This document shows, in pieces, positions 1-10,304 of a stretch of 64,000 nucleotides of DNA. Position 1 is the stretch's first letter; the number at the start of each line of letters is the position of its first letter. The translations under genes were made by a program, and so were the position numbers. The stretch is taken from contig JAIUPT010000034.1 of NCBI GenBank assembly GCA_022315425.1, forward strand, positions 186,001-250,000, written 5' to 3'. Below the pieces are notes generated by a model. It was not told where the DNA came from, made no database searches, and was given only the letters and a program-made list of their open reading frames with translations. This DNA comes from Pseudevernia furfuracea. Taxonomy: Eukaryota > Ascomycota > Lecanoromycetes > Lecanorales > Parmeliaceae.

Positions 1-225
1 GAGGAATTCCGCGTGGTTCTCAGCCTACAGCCTGGTCACCAAGGCGCTAATGAACAAATTGACGCGATGGAAGCCAGGCTTCAAACGATGCCACGGACCA
101 AGAGATACGAGGTCGAAGCGTATCCAAAGATCGTCATGAAAGCGTACAGGCACAGGGAGCTGGGGGATGCAAGGGGCTCGGAGGAAGAGATGCCCGTCGA
201 TGAAATCTCGAAGATAGTGATTTGA
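1..225 (+). CDS. 3' end of an unrecognised gene (partial)
   Basis: A reading frame is open from the left window edge to a TGA at 223-225. The visible C-terminus is charged and ends EEEMPVDEISKIVI. A CAG at 28-30 could be a splice acceptor, so the last exon may begin near 31. A second frame is also open to about 139, so the choice of frame is not secure. I recognise no family. The start and most of the protein lie outside the window. Confidence 0.35.
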   Translation, partial: EEFRVVLSLQPGHQGANEQIDAMEARLQTMPRTKRYEVEAYPKIVMKAYRHRELGDARGSEEEMPVDEISKIVI

Positions 226-561
226 AGAACACGCTGGAGCGCTAGGGCGTTTGCATCGAGATGGCGAAGAGACAATAGTTCCTAATTGCAAAGTGCGAAG
301 GCCATGGCCGAGTGGAATTGGCGGTACGAACAAAAGCCGCTAAACAAAGACCGCTTTCTTGCAGAGTCACTACGTTGCATGCTCCTGTGCAAGACGTGAT
401 GCCAACACCCCAATGCGCGGCCCGTCTGCATGTACCTCTGGCTGATTTGATATCCAGAACAATAGACGAGAAATAGCACAAGTCCGCCACAGTACCATTT
501 TTCCCTCTTGCCTCAAAGCCTTGACCCAAGGCCGTTGAATCGAGTTACTCCTACAGTCCAC

Positions 562-564
<3 letters not shown>

Positions 565-603
<39 letters not shown>
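565..603. repeat. (CT)n microsatellite
   Basis: About 19 uninterrupted CT units, followed by a degenerate CT-rich tail. Non-coding. Confidence 0.95.
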
Positions 604-606
<3 letters not shown>

Positions 607-1689
607 CCTCTCTCTCCACAAACTGCCACAGCTCACTCAATAGAAAGTGAGGATACAAACAATCCAAACCCTCTCGCCCAAAAAGAGCAGTGCTGTAGAA
701 AATACAGATACCCCAACACCCAACCCGACTGCCAGCGCATCATGTAACAAGAGCTACCTTACACGCCGAGAGCTCCTCACCGAATCTCACACATAACTCT
801 TTCGAACATCCCCTCGTCTCACCTAACACACACGCACAGAACCATGACACGAACAATGCAACATGGAATAGTAATAACATGAAAAGTACCCCCCCCAAAA
901 ACCCCTCTCGCGCAAAAAAAATATATAAATAAAAAAGCGAGCAATGAATGCTATAGAAAAAGTTAAAAGAACTCACCACCGGATTGAAAATGCCAGAGCA
1001 ATATTTATTTATTTAACAAACCGGCTATCTATTATTTCAGTCAGAAGCGCGCTCCTCCGTCATTCTTTAATATGTTGGACGTGCCTAGCTCATTCCACCT
1101 GCATCTCATCTCATGTTTGTCCTTTGTTAGATACCTTAGATCTCTTCGTGTCAGGCCATGGGTTATATAATACAACCCATGGACCTCCTTCCATAGACCC
1201 ATCATCATGCTTTCGCTATCAACACCGCTGTACACCTGCTGAGTTGACATTGTATGTGCATGTGCATGTTCAAAAAAATTGGAGTACTAGAAAACTCCGG
1301 ATCTTCAGACACGCATAAGAAAGAAAGAACGAACGATGCAGTACGGTAAACAAATCCAGCCTCATGTCGTCGCCCGGAAGAAAGAAGAGCAGTGCTGTAG
1401 TAGAACAAATGAAGATCAAGACGTTGGATCCGATCCGAACTGTCTAAACAACCAGCTACAACATCTGCTGTCGGAGTGTCTAGGCCATTCATTCCGTACA
1501 ATGTTCTAGACGTCCTCCCTTTAATGCATATTCTATTGCATCCCGTGTATTGTAGGACCATTCTTTTTGTTATCCATGAGGTCTTATAAACCTCATGGGA
1601 TCCCACCATATATCTACATGCTTTCTATTCTTCATCCACTGTAGCCTATGAAATCTGCGCGCTCCTTTTAGTCTCGCCCGGCACGCATG

Positions 1690-1736
1690 GAATAACAATA
1701 ATAATAATAATAATAATAATAACAACAATAATAATA
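1690..1736. repeat. (AAT)n microsatellite
   Basis: An imperfect AAT/AAC trinucleotide repeat of roughly 15 units in the 3' flank of the sedolisin gene. Non-coding. Confidence 0.9.
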
Positions 1737-1919
1737 GTAGTAGTCTAAGTCTATTGGGGCGTAATGAAACGCTCAAAGCAGGACTGTCTAGCTGTACACT
1801 CCGACCGGGACTCATTAGTGCATCATCTATTTACCCGTTCCACCGAGCCTCATTTGCCATTAGTGCATTAGTCCTATACTACCCAGCATTAGTCGTCGAA
1901 CACGAACCATCCGAGGCCT

Positions 1920-4167
1920 CTAAAGTTCCAGCGCCAGAGCCAGCAGCTTCTCGAAATTCGGCACCCCTAGTCCCGTGACCGGATCCCATCCTTCTGTCGC
2001 ATTCCAGCTTGCAAACGGGATGATACTGCCCCCTACAACCGGCTCTCCCGTTTGGCCGTTGATACCATTGCAGCCAACACTTTGGCCACCGGTGATGTCA
2101 GTGAGGCCTGTGAAGCCGACTGCGTAGACTGCGGATTGGAGTTAGAAGTCTGTTCAAGGCTATCAACGAGTATATACATACGCCATGGGTTAAGGAAGCC
2201 AAGGGCTGGCTTTCCAGCTCTGAAGCGAGCGTCGTTGAGGAGAGCAATGACGGAGGAGAAGACCGGGACTGCCGCGGAGGTGCCGCCTGAGAGACTGCCT
2301 TCTGCGTTGAGAATGACGGAGTAGCTGTGAACCCACTACAATTAGCTTCGGAACACGCACGGGGATTTTATCAAATGCGAGAGTCAGAAGACTGCGAGAG
2401 AGCAAAGAGGACGTACTCAGGGGTTAAGCTATGCGCCGAAACATCCGGGAATCCGCGATTGGCGAAGTTGGCGAAGGCGCTGAAGTACTCCTTGGTAGCT
2501 GCGCTAATGTGGTCGCTCAGGTAGGTGGATACCGCGCCTGCTTGGTATTCTGGGCGAGTGAAGTAGTTGCTGAAGCCTCCCGAGCCGGCCACCCAGGCAA
2601 TCTCGGGACTGATGGATTGAGTGCCGCCGACTGCGGTGATGTAGGGACATGTGCCAGGGAATTGAGGCGTAAATTGTGGTGTCTTTTTGCCATCGTTGGA
2701 TTGACAGGGTGCACCGACTCCTGCGAGATGGGTTAGCGGATGGTCTCTGTTAGAGTCATGATAGGATGGCATTGCCACAGATGGTGCACGTACCTGTGTC
2801 ACCTGCAGACTCGAGAACAGATATTCCTCTTAATCCTAGCTGGCCGATCATGTTGCAAACTCTCTTGGCGTATTTCTCTGGCACAGTCTGGGCAATCGTG
2901 TTAGTCAACACTAACCAACAAACAGATTGGCGGCTAACGAAAAGTGGATCTTACCTGTTCGTCGTCTCCATAGGAGTTGGAAATGACATTTGGCAGCGCG
3001 CTGTTTGGCTGTGAAAGAAGGTACTCATAGTAATTGAGATAAGGCTCGTTTTCGTTGTCTGCAGCGGTTGGCTCATCCAAATTTGGGACGAACGGGCTAT
3101 GGACTAAAATCAGCATGCTAATGCGCACTCGAAGATCACATTGCCTAGACTCACGGCGATCCTCCAGTGATATAGCTAATGATTGGGAGCGGGTGGCTGA
3201 CTCCACTTATGTACTCGACATCAAGATCGGCTTCTCCATGATTGTTGTCGATAGCTTGATCATTGATACCCCCGTTGATGAGCTGGACGGAAAATCCTTG
3301 CTGAGGAAGGTTTTGCGATGCCTGAAATATAGAAAGATCTTCTGTGCGAGCAGTTTGATTCAGGAAACTTCCAAATCCGATCTTGCTTCCAGAATTGGGA
3401 TCAGGCGTGTAGTTGATGTTGTATAATTCTTTGATACAAGTTGGCGTGATCAAATCGGCGCAGCTAGCATCAATGGTATCATTGGTTGTACCATTGGTCG
3501 TACCATTGTTCGTACCCATGGTGGTGCCATTAGTAGTAGAGTTGGTGGTGCCATTGAAGTGGCGGATCATAAGTTCCCTCACCCGGTGTTCCATTCTGGG
3601 TGCTGGAATCTGGGGAGCTGGAATCTTAGGTACTGGAATCTGAGGTACTGTCTTTCCGAAGTAGGTAGTAGGCGTGATAAGATCGATGTGAGTCTGGACA
3701 TCGGCCGGAACGGAATATTCTATCGTCCGCAGCTTCAGAATGCCGGCATTCTCATAGTAGTTGAAGGTGGTATTGAGAAGGCTATTTGCCAAGTAGACTG
3801 TGGTCGAGAAATTGACATTTGCGCCATCACTGTACGCGTTCGTGACACCGGCCCCTTCAAGCCACGCCAGGACCGCAGGACTCGCATCAGCCGATGGCGC
3901 AAGCATAGCAGCGACAGCGTCACCGTCCATGTATTGACCGTATGACGCACTACCGGGGGTTGAGACCGCCATGATCTTGGAGTCTAATTGATCGAGATTT
4001 TGTTGCGCTAGGGCAATCTGCAAGATCATCGTATCATTCTCAGCAGGGGCCCCGACTTGCGTCCAACCAAGAGGGATAGTAGCCAGTTGCTCATGTACGG
4101 CGGCGAGAGTAGGAAGACTAAGCGAGAACCATAGGCTCACCGCCGGAAGAAGTGGGTGTGAAAACAT
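1920..4167 (-). CDS. Sedolisin-family (S53) secreted serine-carboxyl protease, six exons
   Basis: Exons on the minus strand: 4167-3155, 3096-2955, 2887-2794, 2720-2417, 2324-2182 and 2128-1920, giving 634 aa. I chose the Met at 4167 because a signal peptide follows directly (MFSHPLLPAVSLWFSLSL...); an in-frame Met at 4233 adds 22 residues. An S53 pro-domain comes first. A short PQIP/PKIP repeat and a linker of about eight NGT/NST sequons join it to the catalytic domain. Catalytic Glu312 and Asp316 lie in HGEADLDVEY, the oxyanion Asp415 in SAGDTG and the nucleophile Ser534 in GGTSAAVP. The C-terminal GWDPVTGLGVPN carries the usual calcium-site loop. The protein is probably an extracellular, acid-active tripeptidyl peptidase or endopeptidase that activates itself by removing the pro-domain. 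All five intron phases close the frame. Confidence 0.92.
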
Positions 4168-5438
4168 GCTGTGTGAAAACGAGTGTAATAGCTGTCCTAA
4201 ACGTTGTAAGAATAGAGAGATGGGGGTGGACAACGATGAGAAAGGAAGAGATGGTTTCAGAAGAGTCGGATCCTATTTAATAAGACACGCCAAGGCTCCG
4301 TCGCTCTTGCAGGATAGAAAACCCCGAACATTTTAGGAAGCTGACAGCAGCTGACAGTGGGCAGCAACCGAGGGAATAATGTCCATGCACAAGGACCAAA
4401 AGAGAGGAAGGTTAATCCGTTAATCATGGCAGACACAATTTCGCCCGCCCCGTTTTTTGAAGGCATGAGGGTCGAAAGAGGACTTCGGACATGGTCGGGA
4501 ACGGAGACCAGCCCTACACAATCCCATATTATGGGATTCTTTACTATTTCTGTATGTCCAATCTGCAGGACATACGTCGTAGTGCGTTACCATTCCAGCA
4601 AAGCGTGCCTGCGGAAATCCCAGCCAAAGATTTGCTGGTCCAGAAAAGGAAGGTGGGTGGAGTTAGGATCCCAGCAAATTACGGCCGGGCCAACCTCGCG
4701 TACTCTACACTATGCGTCGTAAGCATAATTGTGCATCCTGACATCTGGGGCTTTTTTCAAGCGTTCCAATACGCGATTATTGGGTGGCGTCGGATCGCGT
4801 CACCGCAAAAAGCTTGTTGTTGCTTCGCTTTTTGTTGTTTCCCTTTCTCGCCGCGCTCGGGGCAACGCGCTCGGGGCCGGGAAAAAAGCTCTCACTGGGG
4901 TCGAGACATGAACTTCAGATGGCGGGAGTTTAAAGCCACTATGCAGTATACTATGAGGCCAGGCGAGCTACAGAAGTTGTTCCTAGCCTCACTGCCATCC
5001 ACCAGCCACCCCGAGCCGCCATCTCGGAGCCTCGGCAGGTTTTAGCGCGTGGCAAGGTTAGCCGAACCCGCTCCGCTCCTCCGCTCCTCCGCTCCTCGAT
5101 CATCCTCCTTGGTAACCTTCTTTCCTCAGACCTGTTCCGTGGTGACTCCATATCCGCATTTAATAATATTGCAAGGAACTGCGATCAAGATCTGCTTTCC
5201 AAGCCTCGGGATACAGCTTACCTTTTGGGGGAATTCGTAGGTGCACTGAAGCAGTGGCTTCGATTGACTCACCGCGACTAGGGAAGGCACTTGTTCGTAG
5301 ACCCTTAATCGGGGTCCTTTCCGCCGAAGACGAAGCGTCCAGGTAGCAAGCCAGGGCTACTGTTATCGCTGCGCCTATCACCCCCGGGGTCCGAGGAGTC
5401 GCTAATTTGCTATTCGGGAGCAAGTCACCAGATGGGAG
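4168..5438. other. Intergenic spacer
   Basis: The left end is the 5' flank of the sedolisin gene. A GC-rich patch at 4800-4910 has repeated GCGCTCGGGG-like words, and CTCCGCTC is repeated about three times near 5080-5098. No ORF here resembles a known protein. Confidence 0.5.
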
Positions 5439-6161
5439 TCATATAGTTATTGACTCGGGAAGTCTGGCATAAGCGTTTTCGACGGTCTCCTGAAGCGGTC
5501 TGTCAGTGTCTGCCATGTTTGATCGACGGTTCGTGCAACTTACTCGGCACAGTTGCTCGGCGTCAGATAAAGTCTCGACGTCTTCGGGATCGGGACGCTC
5601 TATTGGTCTGTGGGAACCAACGGAGCAGGATTCGGATACCCCTCTTCGATCTGAGCGCGAGGTTAACAAACGTTGGCTCTGAGGGATTGAATGGAAGGCG
5701 CACTCAAAGACTTGCGGTTCACATGTACCCTGCAGATGTCCAATTCGTGAGGTTACGCATAACTCAAAGGTGGTGGACTTGTCGAATGAGAGGTCTGATT
5801 CAGTCGAGACTTCGGAAGGTAGATGAGTGTTATCTGATGTCGTACAGCATGTATTTAGTAGTATGGGTAATGCTATACGGTAGCGACGTTGAGGAGGCCG
5901 AGATAATAATGCCGATATCTGCTCTCTTGACTGGAGCATCCCCGGAGTAGGCTGGCCGTCAGGAATTCTTCTTAACCGGTTGGTTACGCTTAATAATATA
6001 TTGAAGGTCCTGTAGCACCTTGATGTGTCTATACTGTGATTGAGTGGGGGAAGAAGCAGTGAAGGGCAGAAGTAGGATGGGCAGAAGCAGAAAAATGGGA
6101 AAAGAAGTGGGCATACATTTGACCCCGAAAAAAAAAGGCTCCTACTTTGACCGTCGGTCAC
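5439..6161 (-). CDS. Doubtful hypothetical ORF
   Basis: A 240-codon frame rich in Ser and Arg. The first 45 residues are low-complexity Phe/Cys/Pro. A GTAAGT near 5540 with an AG near 5490 could be an intron that would change the C-terminus from ...LPESITI to ...VNNYMTPIW. I recognise no domain. The composition is not strongly protein-like, and this could be a chance frame or a decayed gene. Confidence 0.22.
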   Translation of the reverse strand: MTDGQSRSLFFSGSNVCPLLFPFFCFCPSYFCPSLLLPPLNHSIDTSRCYRTFNILLSVTNRLRRIPDGQPTPGMLQSREQISALLSRPPQRRYRIALPILLNTCCTTSDNTHLPSEVSTESDLSFDKSTTFELCVTSRIGHLQGTCEPQVFECAFHSIPQSQRLLTSRSDRRGVSESCSVGSHRPIERPDPEDVETLSDAEQLCRVSCTNRRSNMADTDRPLQETVENAYARLPESITI

Positions 6162-6378
6162 ATGAAACTTCCAATATATAAATAGCAGGAGGATGAACTG
6201 TAGAGACAGCCCTATGAAGCGCAGCGAAAGGCAGCATCGCGGAAAGCAGGACTGTGAATGCCAGTACTGTAGAAGCCAGTACTAGGGAAAGTAGCACCGT
6301 AAAAGCCAGTACCGTAGAAGCCAGTACTGGTAGAAGTGGGCGAAGAAGCAGGTTCTAGGAAACAGTGCTTTCCTAGGT
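6162..6378. repeat. Five-copy degenerate 15-bp tandem repeat and flanks
   Basis: Units of GCCAGTACTGTAGAA type begin at about 6260, 6275, 6290, 6305 and 6320, with one to a few substitutions each. They lie just past the broken end of the Uma2-like fragment. No gene is seen in the rest of the stretch. Confidence 0.8.
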
Positions 6379-6633
6379 TTAGTACCAGGATGTTTCGATG
6401 ATGAGGGAAGGATACTGGGAGTCAGCATGCGCAAAGGAGGCGTCCGGGGATCGCTTCAGATATCTTCCGTTAATTGGTCGGTGTCCGTAGAGGATTACAT
6501 CGGAGGTTGCTTCTGATCTAACGAAATTGATGATAGTTGCAATATTGATATCGATATCAGCGACGGCTTGAACCTGAGACTGTATTTCCTGAACAACTAA
6601 TTGCGTAAATAAATCGTGGATTGTGGTTGGCAT
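6379..6633 (-). pseudogene. Truncated Uma2-like (PD-(D/E)XK-fold) fungal ORF fragment
   Basis: An 84-residue frame starts MPTTIHDLFTQLVVQEIQ and ends at SQYPSLIIETSWY. The motif PDASFAHADSQYPSLIIE resembles a multicopy fungal family related to Uma2/restriction-endonuclease-like proteins. There the acidic residue of IIE begins the nuclease-type core and the text continues with SQKRKDL-like sequence. Here a stop follows at once and the 15-bp repeat array replaces the rest. I read this as a 5' gene fragment. The family assignment is from memory of the motif and needs a database search. Confidence 0.5.
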
Positions 6634-6839
6634 TCTGCTGGTGAGTGTTGAGCAAAAAGGGCGAACATTGACTTGCTTTCGTCTCGAAGTTGTCTTATCT
6701 TTTCTTCAAGTTGTCTCCTTTTAATGAAAAATGAATAATATCATTCACGGCTTCTTATATTGATGTTACAATAAGTCGTAAATATGAGAAATCGTGAATA
6801 TAAGAAGCAGTGACTCTGAATTACTGAGACTAGGCTGTG
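6634..6839. repeat. A/T-rich spacer with an imperfect inverted repeat (6745-6761 / 6797-6813)
   Basis: The arm TCACGGCTTCTTATATT at 6745-6761 pairs with AATATAAGAAGCAGTGA at 6797-6813 with one mismatch in 17, leaving a 35-bp loop. It could form a hairpin or be the remains of a small inverted-repeat element. No gene is seen. Confidence 0.6.
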
Positions 6840-7468
6840 CCAAGACCTTTACATGTTAGATCAAATACTGGAGACCGGCCTCTGCCCGGAGTTATTACAG
6901 GATGCTGGTACGGAAACAGATTCTCACGGATCGCATTCTCTGCACATATGAAAGGTATCGGAATAAGAACTACAATTTCGAGGTCTTTATGGAGTTATGG
7001 GGTGAGTCACCGCAGCTGCTAAAAGTCCGAAAGGGCCTCAAGTGTCTGGAGGACCTCAACGACGACGAGGTCTATGACTACGATGTGAAATACGCGAGAG
7101 AGCCTGATGACACGGACGGCCTCAACGAGATAACTCAGAACGAACTGAGTGATGTTAGTGATGTGGATGAGTTGGCTAGGTCAGAGGCGCAGGGCTTGGC
7201 AATTAGATAGACTGATTTCTCTTTGATGTTTCTTTCTGGTATTCTTGGTGTATAAGGCAGTATTGATTTTTGGATGGGTCGGCCACCGGTATTGTCCACC
7301 CAAAAAAGGACCTTACGCGGGGGGCTGCCCCGAAAAGTATTAGGGCGTGAGCGACTTATAGGTTCAATTCCTTGTAGGTTTCTTGGTGGGGTACCTCCGT
7401 CCTCTAGGGGCTTACATAGCCTTAATAAAATAAACAACTTACAAATCAACCAAGACCTTTACATGTTA
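6840..7468. mobile_element. Insertion-like block flanked by a 19-bp direct repeat
   Basis: CCAAGACCTTTACATGTTA occurs at 6840-6858 and, without mismatch, at 7450-7468. Between the copies lie an ORF segment (6902-7210) and a GC-cluster region (7260-7440) with words such as CGCGGGGGGCTGCCCCG and GGTTCAATTCC, which look like fungal mitochondrial DNA. The block ends 85 bp before the NAA50-like start codon. It may be an insertion with target duplication, a mitochondrial fragment or a local duplication. The sequence shows the repeat; the mechanism is inferred. Confidence 0.4.
6902..7210 (+). CDS. Unrecognised short ORF inside the insertion-like block
   Basis: A 102-codon frame with an acidic second half (DLNDDEVYDYDVKYARE, then NELSDVSDVDELARSE). 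The acidic stretch looks like real coding sequence. I do not recognise it, and no intron or upstream exon is clear. It may be a fragment of a larger gene carried into this site. Confidence 0.3.
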   Translation: MLVRKQILTDRILCTYERYRNKNYNFEVFMELWGESPQLLKVRKGLKCLEDLNDDEVYDYDVKYAREPDDTDGLNEITQNELSDVSDVDELARSEAQGLAIR

Positions 7469-7553
7469 CGCGCCAAGCATGTCAAGCGCGCTTTGAACGC
7501 GCGATATCAGAACGTCTTCTACCCTATAAGACACCAAGTCTCACACATATGCA

Positions 7554-8438
7554 ATGCCACCACTTCCTGAAAGCAGACCCTCTCAGCAGAGAAGCGCAAT
7601 TCATCCCACATCTCCCCCCAACTCAGCAAAGCCAGGAACCAACCATAACCCTCAACAGCCACTGTCCCCAAACCTCTCAATTGCTCCCATCACCGCCTCG
7701 GCCCTCGCCGCTTACCGCAGACTCATCACCCTCCTCCTCCCGATACGCTATCCAGACAAATTCTACAAAGACTCCATCGCAGACCCCACGCCCTCCTCCC
7801 TCGCCCTATGCGCTTTATGGCACGAGACGCCACCGTCTGGCAAGCGGGAATTAGTCTCCTTCAATGGCGAACTGCCTTCATCCACACCAGCCACGAGCGA
7901 GCCAGAAGCCAAGGTCATAGGAGGCATACAATGCCGTCTTGAACCCCTCCCTTGTCCGCCACCTCCAACCTCCCCTGGTTCCTCAACCGCCCCATCACCA
8001 CCACCACCACCACCACCACAACAGCAACCCCACAATCTCTACATCCAAACTCTTGCAATCCTGTCCCCATACCGACATCTCGGCATCGCCACCGCCCTCC
8101 TCGATGCGATCATCTGCACCACCCTCACCCACTACCCACGGCAGAATGTGAACGTCAAAGAGATCTATGCACACGTATGGGAAGCGAATGAGGAAGCTTT
8201 AGGGTGGTATGGTAAGAGGGGGTTTGAGGTCGGAGGGGAGGTGGTGGAGGGGTATTATAGGAAATTGAGGCCGAGTGGGGCGAGAGTCGTGAAGAGGAAG
8301 GTCGGGGTGGGGGATTGGGTTGGGGTTGTGGAGGGGTGGAAGAAGGATACGGAGGAGAGGGATGAGGTTGTGAAGAGGGAGGGGGAGGGTGGAGCGAATG
8401 GGAAGGAGGGGGGAGGGGATGGGGTTGGGAATGGGTGA
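7554..8438 (+). CDS. NAA50: NAA50/NAT5-like N-terminal acetyltransferase (GNAT fold)
   Basis: A single-exon gene of 294 aa. The core GNAT motif A is visible as LYIQTLAILSPYRHLGIAT near residues 163-181, where the RHLGIA loop binds acetyl-CoA. It is followed by VKEIYAHVWEANEEALGWYGKRGFE, the usual last beta-strand and helix. The early part (LLPIRYPDKFYKD) matches the substrate-side loop of NAA50. Members of this family acetylate protein N-termini co-translationally, near the ribosome or in the cytosol. The protein is much longer than the roughly 170-aa animal enzyme. The extra length is a Pro-rich insertion, partly encoded by a CAC/ACC repeat, and a Gly/Glu/Lys-rich tail. The promoter is cut into by the insertion-like block. 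Confidence 0.72.
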   Translation: MPPLPESRPSQQRSAIHPTSPPNSAKPGTNHNPQQPLSPNLSIAPITASALAAYRRLITLLLPIRYPDKFYKDSIADPTPSSLALCALWHETPPSGKRELVSFNGELPSSTPATSEPEAKVIGGIQCRLEPLPCPPPPTSPGSSTAPSPPPPPPPQQQPHNLYIQTLAILSPYRHLGIATALLDAIICTTLTHYPRQNVNVKEIYAHVWEANEEALGWYGKRGFEVGGEVVEGYYRKLRPSGARVVKRKVGVGDWVGVVEGWKKDTEERDEVVKREGEGGANGKEGGGDGVGNG

Positions 8439-9156
8439 GCTGGGCCTGGAGGAGACAAATACTTTGAATACCACAGGAGCAGATACCGTGCGCTTCTTGG
8501 ACTGGGATGCATTGACGTCGGCTGCAACAGACCTTACGTTTTAGAGTGGAATGCTCTAAGCTGTGAGGTCCATGCGCAGATGTATAGGAGAACCATCCTG
8601 CGAACATACACACCCTAGGGACATACATAGATGTGGCTTGTTGGATCCACTGCTCCTGGAAGTAGCTTCTCGCCGCTGAGGCCAACGGAACAGATGACCA
8701 AGTAGGAGATGCGGTGATATCGGACTGCCAGGACGAGTACATTCGCACAAAGGAGAAGGCGGTGCCTGTGGACGAACAAAGACCAGCGAAACCTGTTGAG
8801 TCACCTCATCATGTGAATCTGGACTTGGACGAATTCGTGATCGGGCTAGATGTTCCTAAAAGGTTTCTCTGAAATTCGACTACAGTACAGATTTCATAAG
8901 GAAGACTTTCTTGTCACCAGGCTGGGCGAAGAGGCCTGAGACAGAGACTGTATTTGGCCAAGCTTTCCTATGGACCCTCTGACAATGCTTTCTGACTGGC
9001 CATAGGTGAACTCGGCCCTGGTCTCGTGTGGGAAAGCATTCAACGTGTGCTTAATATTCGGTGCTACTACGACGTTGTCTGGGTCCGCACTGCCTTCCTT
9101 TATTTCCTCGAGCGCATCATTAGCACCTTGGTGCCTTGGAACTTCCAGCAAGGCCG
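8439..9156. other. Spacer with an unassigned open segment (8666-8872, +)
   Basis: Between the acetyltransferase and the 2EXR-like gene, the + strand is open for 68 codons from 8666 to a TGA at 8870-8872. It contains DDQVGDAVISDCQDEYIR and ends VPKRFL. A TAG at 8663-8665 precedes it. It looks like the last exon or a fragment of a gene I cannot identify. The right part (8894-9211, minus) holds the out-of-frame remnant of the neighbouring 2EXR-like gene. Confidence 0.4.
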
Positions 9157-10304
9157 TTAGAACCAAACGCCCTTGTGCATTTCCAGCTTCCTTCCAAGCT
9201 TGATGCCGCATTCGTCATACATTGACTTCAAGCCCCCTTCCATGACGTTGAACTCATGTGCCTTTCCCATGTCGAAGCCGCTTAATTTGCGTCGGGAATT
9301 GCAAGAATTCCTTAATGCTTTCAGGGCATATTCGAGCGTGTCTCGTGCTTCACTCCATCTCTGAACTCTCATCTGTCGCCGGGCTCGAGACTCGTACACT
9401 TTTTGTCGTTCGAGGATTTCATTGGGGTGCACGATGGGCGTCTCCATGAAGGTCGTGAGTTCCGTGGGGAAGCTGAGTTGGACGCTGGTGATGATTGCGC
9501 GTCCGATTCCCCTGACATCACCGAATGGAAATAAGATCTCTTCCTGTATGCTTTTTCCAACCGGCTTCTCTAGACGCACTGCAAGCTGCAGCTGATCTGC
9601 TGACTCAAAAAGTGTTAGGTGTCTGCACATGGCATACACTGCCGACAGGAATCCTATGAAGACCATCCGTTTGTTTGCCTCCTCGGCGTTGGCTACCTCG
9701 TTGGCGGAGGGTGTATCATGTTCACAACGTATGGTCATATCCATCGTCAGCATGGGTAGGCCTCCGAATCTTCCGTGTTTGAGCCTAATGAGAGGGAAGA
9801 ACGACTCAAAGTGACCAGGACCTACGCGTACATCTGGGAATTGTATTCCTTCCTTGAAGAGTAGGGCCCACGATTTTGTGTCGAAGGTGATTATGGCCAA
9901 GCGATTTTGCTCGTAGAGAATCTCGGAAGCTTCGTTGTGGATCTGCCTATTCGTGCGCAGGATGGCAGGCATTAGACCAGAAAATCGTACATCTGGTACT
10001 CCATGGAAATCGTAATGATGTGCTACATCGATGTGGGGGCATAAGAGACCTTCGTATATCTTATCGCGAAGTTCCCTGGGAAGGTTTAAGAACCGGAAAA
10101 CTGTGGGTTCAGGATTTGAGCTGGTTGCCTTGCGGATGATGTTCTACAGCATACACGTGTCAGTGTCTGGCAAAAAGTACGTATGTGACTATGGTGGTTC
10201 CCGCTGGTCCTTACCTGGACAAAATGCGTACTTGGAGAGCTGGATCCAGTGGTCATGTCTTGGCTGGTTGCCCCGCCGTCATCTGGTGTCTCTGAGGAGC
10301 TCAT
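9157..10304 (-). CDS. 2EXR/F-box-like protein, C-terminally truncated paralogue
   Basis: Exons 10304-10215 and 10143-9157 encode 358 aa. The N-terminus is MSSSETPDDGG; an in-frame Met lies 22 codons upstream. The domain start FRFLNLPRELRDKIYEGLL matches FRFMDLPQELRDKVYEGLL of the gene at 13228-14829, and similarity continues through ARGIGRAII- and ARDTL-type motifs. After about residue 340 this copy jumps frame. The sequence matching the paralogue's ALLTTPGHVQADRAIDDL (here ALLEVPRHQGANDALEEI) is found in another frame at 8894-9211, with about 50 residues missing between. So this gene is probably a truncated or decaying copy. Function is unknown; such N-termini resemble substrate adaptors. 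Confidence 0.7.

Larger units (their letters stand above)
226..1919. other. Intergenic spacer with simple repeats
   Basis: No supportable gene is seen. The spacer holds a CT microsatellite near 565-603, an A/T-rich stretch near 900-1020 and an AAT trinucleotide repeat near 1690-1736. Short ORFs here are low complexity, such as a poly-Leu frame that is only the AAT repeat read backwards. The right end is the 3' flank of the sedolisin gene. Confidence 0.6.

Noticed and set aside
1570..1815. Open frame with a poly-Leu stretch
   Set aside because: It is the AAT microsatellite read on the minus strand; no other support.
8155..8804. Long minus-strand frames rich in Pro and Ser opposite the acetyltransferase
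   Set aside because: They are antisense shadows of the GC-rich NAA50-like coding sequence.
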